DNA from: Azotobacter vinelandii
GTDB taxonomy: Bacteria; Pseudomonadota; Gammaproteobacteria; Pseudomonadales; Pseudomonadaceae
Assembly (NCBI RefSeq): GCF_001571105.1
Contig: NZ_BCTD01000001.1
Direction: 5' to 3' (one strand)
Length of the DNA: 64,000 nt
Both the position numbers and the translations under genes were made by a program. Below are positions 42,030 through 50,077 of the stretch, one piece after another; position 1 is the stretch's first letter, and the number at the start of each line of letters is the position of its first letter. The notes under the pieces are model-generated. The model worked only from the letters and a program-made list of their open reading frames with translations, made no database searches and was not told where the DNA came from.

Positions 42030-43064
42030 TCAGTTGTGGGCGTGCAGCGCCTCGTTCAGCTCGATGGCCGACTTGTGGGTCTTGCACTCCACCGCGCCGC
42101 TCTGCGAGTTGCGGCGGAACAGCAGGTCCGGCTGGCCGGCCAGCTCGCGGGCCTTGACCACCTTGACCAGTTGGCCCTGTTCGTCGAGCAGATTGACCTT
42201 GGTGCCGGCGGTGACGTACAGGCCGGATTCCACGGTGTTGCGGTCGCCCAGCGGGATGCCGATGCCGGCGTTGGCGCCGATCAGGCAGCCTTCACCGACC
42301 GAGATGACGATGTTGCCGCCGCCGGACAGGGTGCCCATGGTCGAGCAGCCGCCGCCGAGGTCCGAGCCCTTGCCGACGAACACGCCGGCCGAGACGCGGC
42401 CCTCGATCATCCCCGGCCCCTCGGTGCCGGCGTTGAAGTTGACGAAGCCCTCGTGCATCACCGTGGTGCCTTCGCCGATGTAGGCGCCCAGGCGGATGCG
42501 CGCGCTATCGGCGATGCGTACCCCGGACGGCACCACGTAGTCGGTCATCTTCGGGAACTTGTCCACCGAGAAGACCTCCAGCAACTCGCCCTTCAGGCGT
42601 GCCTCCAGTTGGCGGGCCGGCAGTTCGCCCAGATCGACGGCGCCCTGGCTGGTCCAGGCCACGTTGGGCAGCAGCGGGAAGATCCCGGCGAGGTTCTGCC
42701 CGTGCGGCCTGACCAGGCGATGGGAGAGCAGGTGCAGCTTGAGATAGGCCTCCGGGGTGGAGGTGAGGGCGGCGTCCTCGGCCAGCAGGGTGGCGACCAG
42801 CGGCTTGTGGGATTCGGCCAGGCGGGTGAGCAGGGCGGACTGCGCCGGGTCGATGCCTTTCAGCGCCACGGCCAGCTCGGCGGCCCGGTCGGTGTCGATG
42901 GCGATCGCCTGGTTGCCGCCGCTGTAGCCGATGAGCGGCGCGACCGCCGCGACCAGTTCGGCGGCCGGGTGCAGCAGCGGCAGGGCGTAGAAGACTTCCA
43001 GCCAGGCGCCCTGGCGGTTCTGGGTGCCGACGCCGAAGGCCAGGCTGAACAGGGTGGTGGACAT
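42030..43064 (-). CDS. dapD: 2,3,4,5-tetrahydropyridine-2,6-dicarboxylate N-succinyltransferase
   Basis: DapD succinylates tetrahydrodipicolinate in the lysine/DAP pathway. The 344-residue length is that of the Pseudomonas-type enzyme, longer than the 274-residue E. coli one. An N-terminal alpha/beta region precedes a left-handed beta-helix made of hexapeptide repeats: RIADSARIRLGAYIGEGTTV, EGRVSAGVFVGKGSDLGGG, GNIVISVGEGCLIGANAGIG. Its stop lies near the REP-like element. The next upstream gene on the same strand is the YffB-like protein, with a 39-bp gap that allows co-transcription. Confidence 0.96.
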   Translation of the reverse strand: MSTTLFSLAFGVGTQNRQGAWLEVFYALPLLHPAAELVAAVAPLIGYSGGNQAIAIDTDRAAELAVALKGIDPAQSALLTRLAESHKPLVATLLAEDAALTSTPEAYLKLHLLSHRLVRPHGQNLAGIFPLLPNVAWTSQGAVDLGELPARQLEARLKGELLEVFSVDKFPKMTDYVVPSGVRIADSARIRLGAYIGEGTTVMHEGFVNFNAGTEGPGMIEGRVSAGVFVGKGSDLGGGCSTMGTLSGGGNIVISVGEGCLIGANAGIGIPLGDRNTVESGLYVTAGTKVNLLDEQGQLVKVVKARELAGQPDLLFRRNSQSGAVECKTHKSAIELNEALHAHN

Positions 43065-43103
43065 GGGGGCGTTCCTTGTTGCTGATTCGTGAAGGCGCCG
43101 GCC

Positions 43104-43460
43104 TCAGGCCAGCGCGGCGGAATAGAGTTCCGGCTTGAAGCCGACCAGGCTGCGTTCGCCGAGGTCGAGCACCGGGCGCTTGATCATCGAAGGCTGGGCG
43201 AGCATCAGCTCGATGGCCCTGGCCTGATCAAGATCGGCCTTCTGTGTGTCATCCAGTTTGCGGAAGGTAGTGCCGGCGCGGTTGAGCACGACCTGCCAGC
43301 CGTGCTCGGCGCACCACTTCTCCAGGTGCGCGCGGTCGATGCCGGCGCTCTTGTAGTCGTGGAAGCGGTAGGCCACGCCCTGCGCGTCGAGCCAGGCGCG
43401 GGCCTTCTTCATGGTGTCGCAGGCCTTGATGCCGTAGAGGACCGGGGTTCCGTCTGTCAT
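43104..43460 (-). CDS. ArsC/Spx family protein, YffB-like
   Basis: This 118-residue thioredoxin-fold protein begins VLYGIKACDTMKKARAWLD. It has one active-site-like cysteine (Cys14) and the C-terminal Arg in MIKRPVLDLGERSLVGF. The pattern is that of YffB rather than true arsenate reductases; its physiological role is not settled, though relatives use glutathione. It precedes dapD on the minus strand and is divergent from the mks operon, with 175 bp between. Confidence 0.88.
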   Translation of the reverse strand: MTDGTPVLYGIKACDTMKKARAWLDAQGVAYRFHDYKSAGIDRAHLEKWCAEHGWQVVLNRAGTTFRKLDDTQKADLDQARAIELMLAQPSMIKRPVLDLGERSLVGFKPELYSAALA

Positions 43461-43635
43461 CTGGATATCGTGTGGTCGGGATGGAGGAGGGGAATTATGC
43501 CATGTCGGTTCCGTGCCGGCCGCAGCCCGGAAGGAATTTACCGGACGGTCCGGCGGTCTCTGCGCAAATCGCCCTCAGGCGCTACACTGCCAGCCTTTTC
43601 GGCTGCCGCCATCACCGTTTTTCCGAAGGACCCGC

Positions 43636-46600
43636 ATGCCCGGCCTGAATCGCATCATCCTGATCAACACCCACCTCCAGGGCGTGGTGGAACTGGTCGT
43701 CGACGACCACACCAACATTTGCGGTACCAACGCCTCCGGCAAGACCACCCTGCAGCGGCTGGTGCCGGTGTTCTACGGCGAGTACCCGAGCCGCGTGGTG
43801 CCGGCTACCCGCGACAGCTTCGAGCGCTGGTACCTGCCCACCGAGCAGAGTTTCATCGTCTACGAATACCAGCGCATGGACGGCCAGCTCTGCCAGGCGG
43901 TGCTGGCCGCCGCCAGCGACGGCCGGGGGGTGACCTATCGCCTGGTGCAGAAGGGCTTCGAACTGGACGACTACGTGAAGAACCGCCAGGGCGACGCCAT
44001 CGTCTGCCTGAGCATGGAGGAACTGGGGCGGCGCTTCCGGCAGGGCGGCGTCAACACCACCCGGCTGATCAACACCACCCAGTTCCGCGCCATCATCCAG
44101 AACGACCGCAGCCTGCTCGCCGCCGACGGTCAGCGCGCCGAGCTGCGCGGCTGGGCCCGGCAGTTCTCGCTCTGCGATCCGGAGCACTCGCTGCGCCATA
44201 TCGAGAAGCTGGCGCGCGCCGTGCACTCGCGGGAAGGCAAGATGGAGACCATCAAGTCGATGGTCGCCGCGATCCTCGAGGAAGACGGCGTCAGCCCGCC
44301 GGCCACCCACCTCAACCTGCAGCGGGTCGAGGACTGGATTCGCGACAGCCGCCTGATCCAGGGCTTCAACGCCATCCGCCCGGAGTTCGAGCGCCTGGAG
44401 CGCGAATACCAGGACCTGCTGGGCGGCGAACTGCGCCTGGCCGGCCTGCTGCTCGGCTACAAGGCCGACGAGCCGCGCCTGTTCCAGTCCCAGGAAGAGA
44501 CCGAGGCGTCGATCGAGCGGAGTGGCTTCCAGCTCCGCCAACTGGAAGAGAGCTGGAAGGAGCGGCGCGACGCGCTCAACCAGGAGCTGTCCGCCGCCCG
44601 CGGCGACATCGGCCGCATCGAGGACGAACTGGAGCAGATCGAGCGGCAATACCAGGGCTATCTGGACGCCGACATCGAGCAGGCCAAGGCCGGTCTCGAA
44701 CAGGTCGGCGCCTGGCGCGACGAGATGGCCAACCTCGACGCCCGCCACCGCCTGCTCACCGAGCGCCACCAGGACGTCGAGCGCGCCTGGCTGGAGCGCC
44801 AGCAGGCGATCAAGGACCAGCGCGAGCTGGCGCTGGAGCAGTTGCGCGGCCAGGAAGAGGCCCTGCGCGAGGAGCGCGACGAGCGCAAGGCCCGGCAGGA
44901 CGAGGCGCTGCACGTCCTCGAGAGCGCCTTCGTCGCCCGCCGCCAGGAAGGCCTGGAAGACTTCAACCGCCGCGAGTACGAGCGCAGGCTCGAACGCGAT
45001 CGTCTCGACCAGCGGAGCCGCAACCTCGGCTACAGCGAGGAGGAGAACCTCGCCCTGGCGATCCTCGACCGTCGTCTCGAGGAGGCCGACGAGAGGGTCG
45101 AGGCCGCCGAGGCCCGGGTGCGCCATCTGGAAACCCAGGAGCGCGGCCTGCGCGCCCGCCGCGAAGAGGCCCATGGCGCCTTCACGCTGGGCGCGCGGCG
45201 GCTGGTCGAGCGCCAGGAGCAGCTCGACGAGATCGAACTGATGCTCTATCCCGGCCAGCACACCCTGCTGGAATTCCTGCGCCGCGAGCAGCCGGGCTGG
45301 GAGAGCCGGATCGGCAAGGTCATCCATCCGGAACTGCTCAAGCGCGCCGACCTCAAGCCGGCGCTGGGCGACGACGGCGAAGGCGGCCTGTTCGGCGTGC
45401 ACCTGGACCTGGCCGCCCTCGAAGTCCCCGGCTACGCCGCCAGCGAGGCCGAGCTGCGCCAGCGCCTGCAACTCGCCCAGGACGCCTTGCAGGATGCCGA
45501 GAACCAACAGAAGGAGACCGAGGCCCGGCTGGTCGAGGCCAACGCCGCCTTGGAGGAGTCGCAGCGGCAACTGGTGGTGGCGCGCAGCGAGGCGCAGAAC
45601 CGCCGCGACGACCGCCAGCGCCTCAAGGAGGAGCGCCGCGCCCAGAAGGACCGGCTGGACGCCGCGGTGGCCGAGCGGCGCAGCCAGGCGCGCAGGCAAC
45701 TGGTCGAGCTGGATGGCGCGCTCGAGCTGCTGGTCGCCGAGCGCGATGCCTGGCTGGCCGAATTGAAGAGCCGCTACGGCGAGGAGCGCCTGGAAACCTC
45801 GGCGCACTGGCAGCAGGTACTCGGCAGCCTGGACAACCAGATCCGCCAGCTCAAGGCCGCCGCCGAGGCGCGCCGCGCCGGCGCCCGGGCCGAGCTGGAG
45901 GAGTGCGAACGCTGGTACAGGGACGAGTTGAAGTCGCGTGGCGTCGACGAGAACGCCATCGTCGAACTCAAGCGCCAGATGAAGGCGCTCGGCGAGCGGA
46001 TCGCCCGTACCGAACAGCGCCGCGACGAGGTGCTGCGCTACGATGACTGGTACCGGCACAGTTGGCTGGCGCGCAAACCCAAGCTGCAGGGCCAGTTGGG
46101 CGAAAGCCGCGACCTGGCCGCGGACCTGGAGCAGCGGCTGGGCGGCGCCAGCACCGCCTACAAGGCCGAGCGCGGCCGCTTGGAGGAAGGCCGCCAGCGG
46201 GCCGTACAGCTCAAGGGCCAGCTCGACGAGGCGCTGGGCCGTCTCAGGACGCTGCTGCGCCGCCTCGGCGAGCTGAAACTGCCGCGCGAGGCCAGCCCCG
46301 CCGAGGGCGAGCTGGACGAGCGCCTGCGCCTCGGCGAGGAGCTGCTGCAGGCCCGCGAGCGGCAGCTCGCCGCCATCAAGGCCCACGTCGAGCGTTTCGA
46401 CGGCCTGATCGCCGGGCAGTCCGGCTCCGGCCTGGCGGAAACCTGGGAGCGCAGCCGCGCCGAATGCACCCAGGTCGGCGAGCGCGGCATCCCGAGCCTC
46501 GACTACCGCCGCCTGGTGCCGCACCTGGCGGAGCTGCTCAACGTCCTGGTGCCGCAGAAGATCGCCGCGCTGCGCGATCTGGGCAAGAACTTCGGCATCG

Positions 46601-47310
46601 AGCTCAACCACTACTACGAGGTGCTCGCCGACATCGACCGCAAGATCGACACGCAGAGCGCGCGGATCACCCGCGAGGTCGGCGAGGAACTGTTCCTCGA
46701 CGGCGTCTCCGAGTCGGCGGTGCGCATCCGTTCGCGGATCGGCGAGCTGGAGTTCTGGCCGGAACTCAAGGCTTTCATCAAGGCCTTCCGCGCCTGGCGC
46801 GAGGACGGCTACGGCGAACTGCCCGGCGAGGACTACACCGGCAGCATGCGCCGGACGCTGGACATCGTCGGCCGTTCGGCGCTCGGTGGCGGCATCGCCG
46901 GGCTCCTGGAGATCGAGCTGCGCCTGCGCGAGGGCAACAGCGACCTGGTGATCCGTACCGACCGCCAGCTCAACGAGTCGTCCAGCCACGGCATGGCCTA
47001 TCTGATCCTCTGCAAGTTCCTGCTGGCCTTCACCCGCCTGTTGCGCGGCGCGGCGCCGGCCGTCGTCCACTGGCCCATCGACGAGCTGGGCACCCTGCAC
47101 CACAACAACGTGAAGAAGATCTTCGACGCCTGCAGCAACAACAACATCCGCATCCTCGGCGCTTTCCCCAACCCGGATTCCGAGGTGCTGTCGCTGTTCG
47201 CCAACCGCTACATCGTCAACAAGCAGACCCGCCAGTTGCAGGTGGTCAGGCCGCGCCTGGATGCCATCGCCGAGCGCCTGAAGAACCTGAAAAGCGGAGA
47301 GGTGGCCTGA
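43636..47310 (+). CDS. mksB: MukB-like SMC ATPase MksB (JetC-equivalent)
   Basis: This 1224-residue SMC-type protein is the motor of a Mks/Wadjet condensin. The N-terminal head has Walker A GTNASGKTT (residues 30-38). Long Glu/Arg/Gln-rich coiled coil follows from about residue 245. A hinge-like globular segment at about 535-605 (LYPGQHTLLEFL to LDLAALEVPG) is followed by a second coiled coil. The C-terminal head holds NESSSHGMAYLI (signature region, about 1113) and Walker B WPIDELG (Asp1149, Glu1150). The arms are shorter than in E. coli MukB. AAGGA precedes ATG 43636. It is the first gene of a four-gene operon with mksE, mksF and mksG. Confidence 0.85.
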   Translation: MPGLNRIILINTHLQGVVELVVDDHTNICGTNASGKTTLQRLVPVFYGEYPSRVVPATRDSFERWYLPTEQSFIVYEYQRMDGQLCQAVLAAASDGRGVTYRLVQKGFELDDYVKNRQGDAIVCLSMEELGRRFRQGGVNTTRLINTTQFRAIIQNDRSLLAADGQRAELRGWARQFSLCDPEHSLRHIEKLARAVHSREGKMETIKSMVAAILEEDGVSPPATHLNLQRVEDWIRDSRLIQGFNAIRPEFERLEREYQDLLGGELRLAGLLLGYKADEPRLFQSQEETEASIERSGFQLRQLEESWKERRDALNQELSAARGDIGRIEDELEQIERQYQGYLDADIEQAKAGLEQVGAWRDEMANLDARHRLLTERHQDVERAWLERQQAIKDQRELALEQLRGQEEALREERDERKARQDEALHVLESAFVARRQEGLEDFNRREYERRLERDRLDQRSRNLGYSEEENLALAILDRRLEEADERVEAAEARVRHLETQERGLRARREEAHGAFTLGARRLVERQEQLDEIELMLYPGQHTLLEFLRREQPGWESRIGKVIHPELLKRADLKPALGDDGEGGLFGVHLDLAALEVPGYAASEAELRQRLQLAQDALQDAENQQKETEARLVEANAALEESQRQLVVARSEAQNRRDDRQRLKEERRAQKDRLDAAVAERRSQARRQLVELDGALELLVAERDAWLAELKSRYGEERLETSAHWQQVLGSLDNQIRQLKAAAEARRAGARAELEECERWYRDELKSRGVDENAIVELKRQMKALGERIARTEQRRDEVLRYDDWYRHSWLARKPKLQGQLGESRDLAADLEQRLGGASTAYKAERGRLEEGRQRAVQLKGQLDEALGRLRTLLRRLGELKLPREASPAEGELDERLRLGEELLQARERQLAAIKAHVERFDGLIAGQSGSGLAETWERSRAECTQVGERGIPSLDYRRLVPHLAELLNVLVPQKIAALRDLGKNFGIELNHYYEVLADIDRKIDTQSARITREVGEELFLDGVSESAVRIRSRIGELEFWPELKAFIKAFRAWREDGYGELPGEDYTGSMRRTLDIVGRSALGGGIAGLLEIELRLREGNSDLVIRTDRQLNESSSHGMAYLILCKFLLAFTRLLRGAAPAVVHWPIDELGTLHHNNVKKIFDACSNNNIRILGAFPNPDSEVLSLFANRYIVNKQTRQLQVVRPRLDAIAERLKNLKSGEVA

Positions 47311-47952
47311 ATGCTCTCGACCAGGGGACAAGTGATCGAGCGCCTGCTCAGGGGCGAGTTCATCTGCCGCACCAGCGACGAGGACGCCTGGCGTTTCCTG
47401 AAGACGCCGGCCAACCGCGAGCAGATCGACGACTATCTGGCCACCCTCAACCGCATGGTCGCCACCGTCGGCGGCGCCGGCGAGGGCGACGTGTTCTTCT
47501 GCGCCTACCGGCAGCTCGGCGAGGACGAGCGGCGGGTGGTCGGCCAGCAGTTCCGCGACGTCTGCGCCGCCCTCTCCCCGCTGGTGGAGTGGCTGGTGCT
47601 GGTCCAGGAGGCCGGCGCCCAGGATGCGCCGCTCACCGAGGGCAGCGCGCTGCGCCTCAACGAGCTGCAGAGCATCGTCGAGGACACTCCGGCGTTCCGC
47701 GAGCAACTGGCGCGGATCAGCCACTACCGGCTGTTCGGCTCGACCAGCGCCGGCGTCGACGGGCAGATCAAGCAGGTGTTCAAGCGCCTGTGCGAACTGG
47801 GCTATCTGGTGCGGCCCAATCCGGACAAGCAGATCTACCTGGGCACCGGCAAGCTCGACTACCTGTACGAGGTGATCCGCTTCATCGACGAAAGCGAGGG
47901 TCTCGACCTCGAAGGCCGCGCGGAAGGCGCCAGCCAGGGCTCGCTGCTATGA
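47311..47952 (+). CDS. mksE: condensin accessory subunit MksE-like (JetB-equivalent)
   Basis: This 213-residue protein starts at the base after the mksB stop. It reads VIERLLRGEFICRTSDEDAWRFL, FFCAYRQLGEDERRVV, then a winged-helix-like end (QVFKRLCELGYLVRPNPDKQIYLGTGKLDYLYEVI). Size and order fit MksE/MukE/JetB, the KITE-type dimer that bridges the kleisin and the SMC heads. The last residues (RAEGASQGSLL) look disordered. It overlaps mksF by four bases. Direct motif evidence is modest, so the call leans on context. Confidence 0.7.
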   Translation: MLSTRGQVIERLLRGEFICRTSDEDAWRFLKTPANREQIDDYLATLNRMVATVGGAGEGDVFFCAYRQLGEDERRVVGQQFRDVCAALSPLVEWLVLVQEAGAQDAPLTEGSALRLNELQSIVEDTPAFREQLARISHYRLFGSTSAGVDGQIKQVFKRLCELGYLVRPNPDKQIYLGTGKLDYLYEVIRFIDESEGLDLEGRAEGASQGSLL

Positions 47953-49169
47953 GCGGCAGCCTGCATCAGGCCGGGGTGCGCTTTCTGCGCCTGCTGGGCC
48001 GGCATGCCGAGCCGATCATGGACGCCTACCTGGCCGGCTCGGTGACGGATCAGGCGCTGGAGCCGGCGGTCGAGGAGCGGCTGGTCAGGGACGGTATCCT
48101 CTACCGTCCCGAGCCCGGCGCCGACCTGCACCTGCGCCGGGCGGTGCGCGCGCTGCTGGAGGAGGCCCTGCGCGACGACCGCAACCGGCAGATCGACGCC
48201 AACGCCGGCGCCGCCCTGGCCACCTTCAAGACCCTCGCCGCCCACTACAAGGAGGCGCGCCACCAGGGCGACTACGCGGCCGCCGACGCCTACCTGGGCG
48301 AACTGCGCGAGCACGTCTACGCCTTCGGCGAGACCCTGGGCCACGGCATTCGCGTGCTGTGGAGCCGGATCAACAACGAGTTCGGCTACGTCGGCACCCT
48401 CAACGCCAAGATCCGCGAGAACGAGTTGGCCCAGTCCCAGGTGAGCGAACTGCTCGCCGGGCTGGAGCTGATCAGCTTCGAGGAACTGGCCGAGACTGCC
48501 GGCGACCTGCGCGAGCTGCGCCGCCTGCTGGTCACCAGCCTGCAGCGCACGGTCAGCGCCTGCTCCCAGGAGCTGAGCGTGGTCCAGGGCCGCCTGCTCG
48601 AACTGCTCGGCCGCTTCCGCCAGATCCGCGGCCGCACCCGTCTGCTCAAGGGCTGGCTGCTGCACATGGAGCAGCAGCCGGACTACCGGGTGGGCAACCA
48701 CGCCGCCCAGCCGCAGGTCCCGCAACTGTTCAACCAGGCCCCGGCGATCCTCGCTCCGGCCGCGGTGGACGTCCACAACCCGTTGCAGGAGGAGGTCCTG
48801 CTCGCCCTGGTGGCCCAGGCGCGCAGTCTGCAGCCGGCCGAGCGCCTGGGCCAGGCGCCGGGCGAGGCCGGCGAATTCGTGCTCGGCGCGCCCGAGGACT
48901 TCGAGGTCGTCGCCAACCCGATCCGCGCGGCCGTCGAGGCCTACTTCTGCCGGATCATCGACAGTGGCGAACGGCTTTCGGCCCTGGAGTACCGGGCGCA
49001 GCACGAACTGCCCTGGGATGCGGAAAGCTGGCTGTACCAGGTGATCGGCGGCTACGAGGGGCTGCCGGAGGAGCAGAAGCGCCACTTCGAGCTGGACCCC
49101 ATCGGCGAGCCGCATCCGGTCTACTCGGGCAATTTCATCGTGCGGGACGTCAGGCTGTGGCTGGCCTGA
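47949..49169 (+). CDS. mksF: kleisin-like condensin subunit MksF (JetA-equivalent)
   Basis: This 406-residue largely helical protein has an N-terminal winged-helix-like part (YLAGSVTDQALEPAVEERLVRDGILYRP). Long helices follow in the middle (ARHQGDYAAADAYLGELREHVYAFGETLG, ELRRLLVTSLQRTVSACSQELSVVQGRLLELL), and a compact C-terminal domain begins about residue 320. This matches the MukF/MksF/JetA kleisin layout. It overlaps mksE upstream (ATGA) and mksG downstream by about 13 bp. Identity is inferred from architecture and operon position. Confidence 0.68.
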   Translation: MSGSLHQAGVRFLRLLGRHAEPIMDAYLAGSVTDQALEPAVEERLVRDGILYRPEPGADLHLRRAVRALLEEALRDDRNRQIDANAGAALATFKTLAAHYKEARHQGDYAAADAYLGELREHVYAFGETLGHGIRVLWSRINNEFGYVGTLNAKIRENELAQSQVSELLAGLELISFEELAETAGDLRELRRLLVTSLQRTVSACSQELSVVQGRLLELLGRFRQIRGRTRLLKGWLLHMEQQPDYRVGNHAAQPQVPQLFNQAPAILAPAAVDVHNPLQEEVLLALVAQARSLQPAERLGQAPGEAGEFVLGAPEDFEVVANPIRAAVEAYFCRIIDSGERLSALEYRAQHELPWDAESWLYQVIGGYEGLPEEQKRHFELDPIGEPHPVYSGNFIVRDVRLWLA

Positions 49170-50014
49170 GCGCGCGTCACTTGCAGGCCATCCACAGCCT
49201 GTTGCGCAGTCGGCGCCACAGGGTACCGCTCAATGCGACCTGGCAGTTCATCCGGGAGGAGCTGGAGGTCGGCGAGCCACGGGGAAACAGCCTCTACTTC
49301 GACGATGCCATGCTGCGTGTCCTGCGCCGGGCGGCCGAGTGCGCGAGCGGTGCCGCAAACCTGCTGGCCAGCGCTCCGCGCGGTAATCGCCTGCAGGTGG
49401 CGGCACAGGGTTTCATCGACGAGAAGACCGCCCGCCAGCGCCCCGACGATGGCTTCGTGCTGCTCAAGGGACGCCTGCCCGCGCCGTTGCCGACCCTGTC
49501 GCCCAGCCTGAGCCTGCGCGTGCCGCTGGAGAGCCTGGACCTTTCCGCCGTTGTCCAGGTACTGGTGATCGAAAACCTCGACAGCTTCGACGACTGGGAA
49601 GGCTACCGGGCCCCGGCCGGGCTGGCCGACAGCCTGATCCTCTATCGCGGTCACGGCGGTCTGGCGCGCGGCGCCCGGCGTTTGCTCGGCGCGCTGCCGG
49701 CGGCGGTGCGCGTCGGCGTGTTCGCCGACTACGACCCGGCCGGCCTGTGCATCGCCACCGGCCTGCCGCGCGCCGATTTCCTGCTGTTGCCGGAACCAGC
49801 GCCGCGCCTGCTGGACAAGGGCAACCGCGAGGATTATGCCGACCAGTTCCGGCAGGCCGCCCATCTGGAACGCATCGAACTGGACGGCTGGCAGGGTGTG
49901 TGGGAAGAGATGAAAGAGCACGGGGTCAGCATCAAGCAGCAGCACATGCTGGCGCTCGGCGTCGCGCTGCGACAGATACCACGTCGCCGGAGCGACGGAA
50001 CTCGACCATGGTGA
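49157..50014 (+). CDS. mksG: TOPRIM nuclease subunit MksG (JetD-equivalent)
   Basis: This 285-residue protein from GTG 49157 (VAGLSARHLQAIHSLL) overlaps the mksF end. A mostly helical N-terminal half is followed by a TOPRIM-like domain with Glu139 in LVIENLDSFDDW and an Asp pair in FADYDPAGLC (Asp191, Asp193). These are the expected metal ligands of the Wadjet/Mks plasmid-cleaving subunit. It is clearly shorter than typical JetD proteins (about 380-400 residues). I recall such proteins being labelled DUF7281 in Pseudomonas; I cannot verify this here. TTG 49181 is an alternative start. Confidence 0.75.
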   Translation: MAGLSARHLQAIHSLLRSRRHRVPLNATWQFIREELEVGEPRGNSLYFDDAMLRVLRRAAECASGAANLLASAPRGNRLQVAAQGFIDEKTARQRPDDGFVLLKGRLPAPLPTLSPSLSLRVPLESLDLSAVVQVLVIENLDSFDDWEGYRAPAGLADSLILYRGHGGLARGARRLLGALPAAVRVGVFADYDPAGLCIATGLPRADFLLLPEPAPRLLDKGNREDYADQFRQAAHLERIELDGWQGVWEEMKEHGVSIKQQHMLALGVALRQIPRRRSDGTRPW

Positions 50015-50077
50015 ATTCTCGCCGCTTCGCTTGAGGGAGTAGACTGGGAACTCCCCAAGTGCCTCTTCCTGCATCCC

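Noticed and set aside
43612..47724. 1370-codon open frame on the minus strand opposite mksB and mksE
   Set aside because: High-GC shadow frame: composition rich in Leu/Gln/Ala/Val with no domain, and the opposite strand carries clear SMC motifs. Long antisense frames are expected when third codon positions are nearly all G/C.
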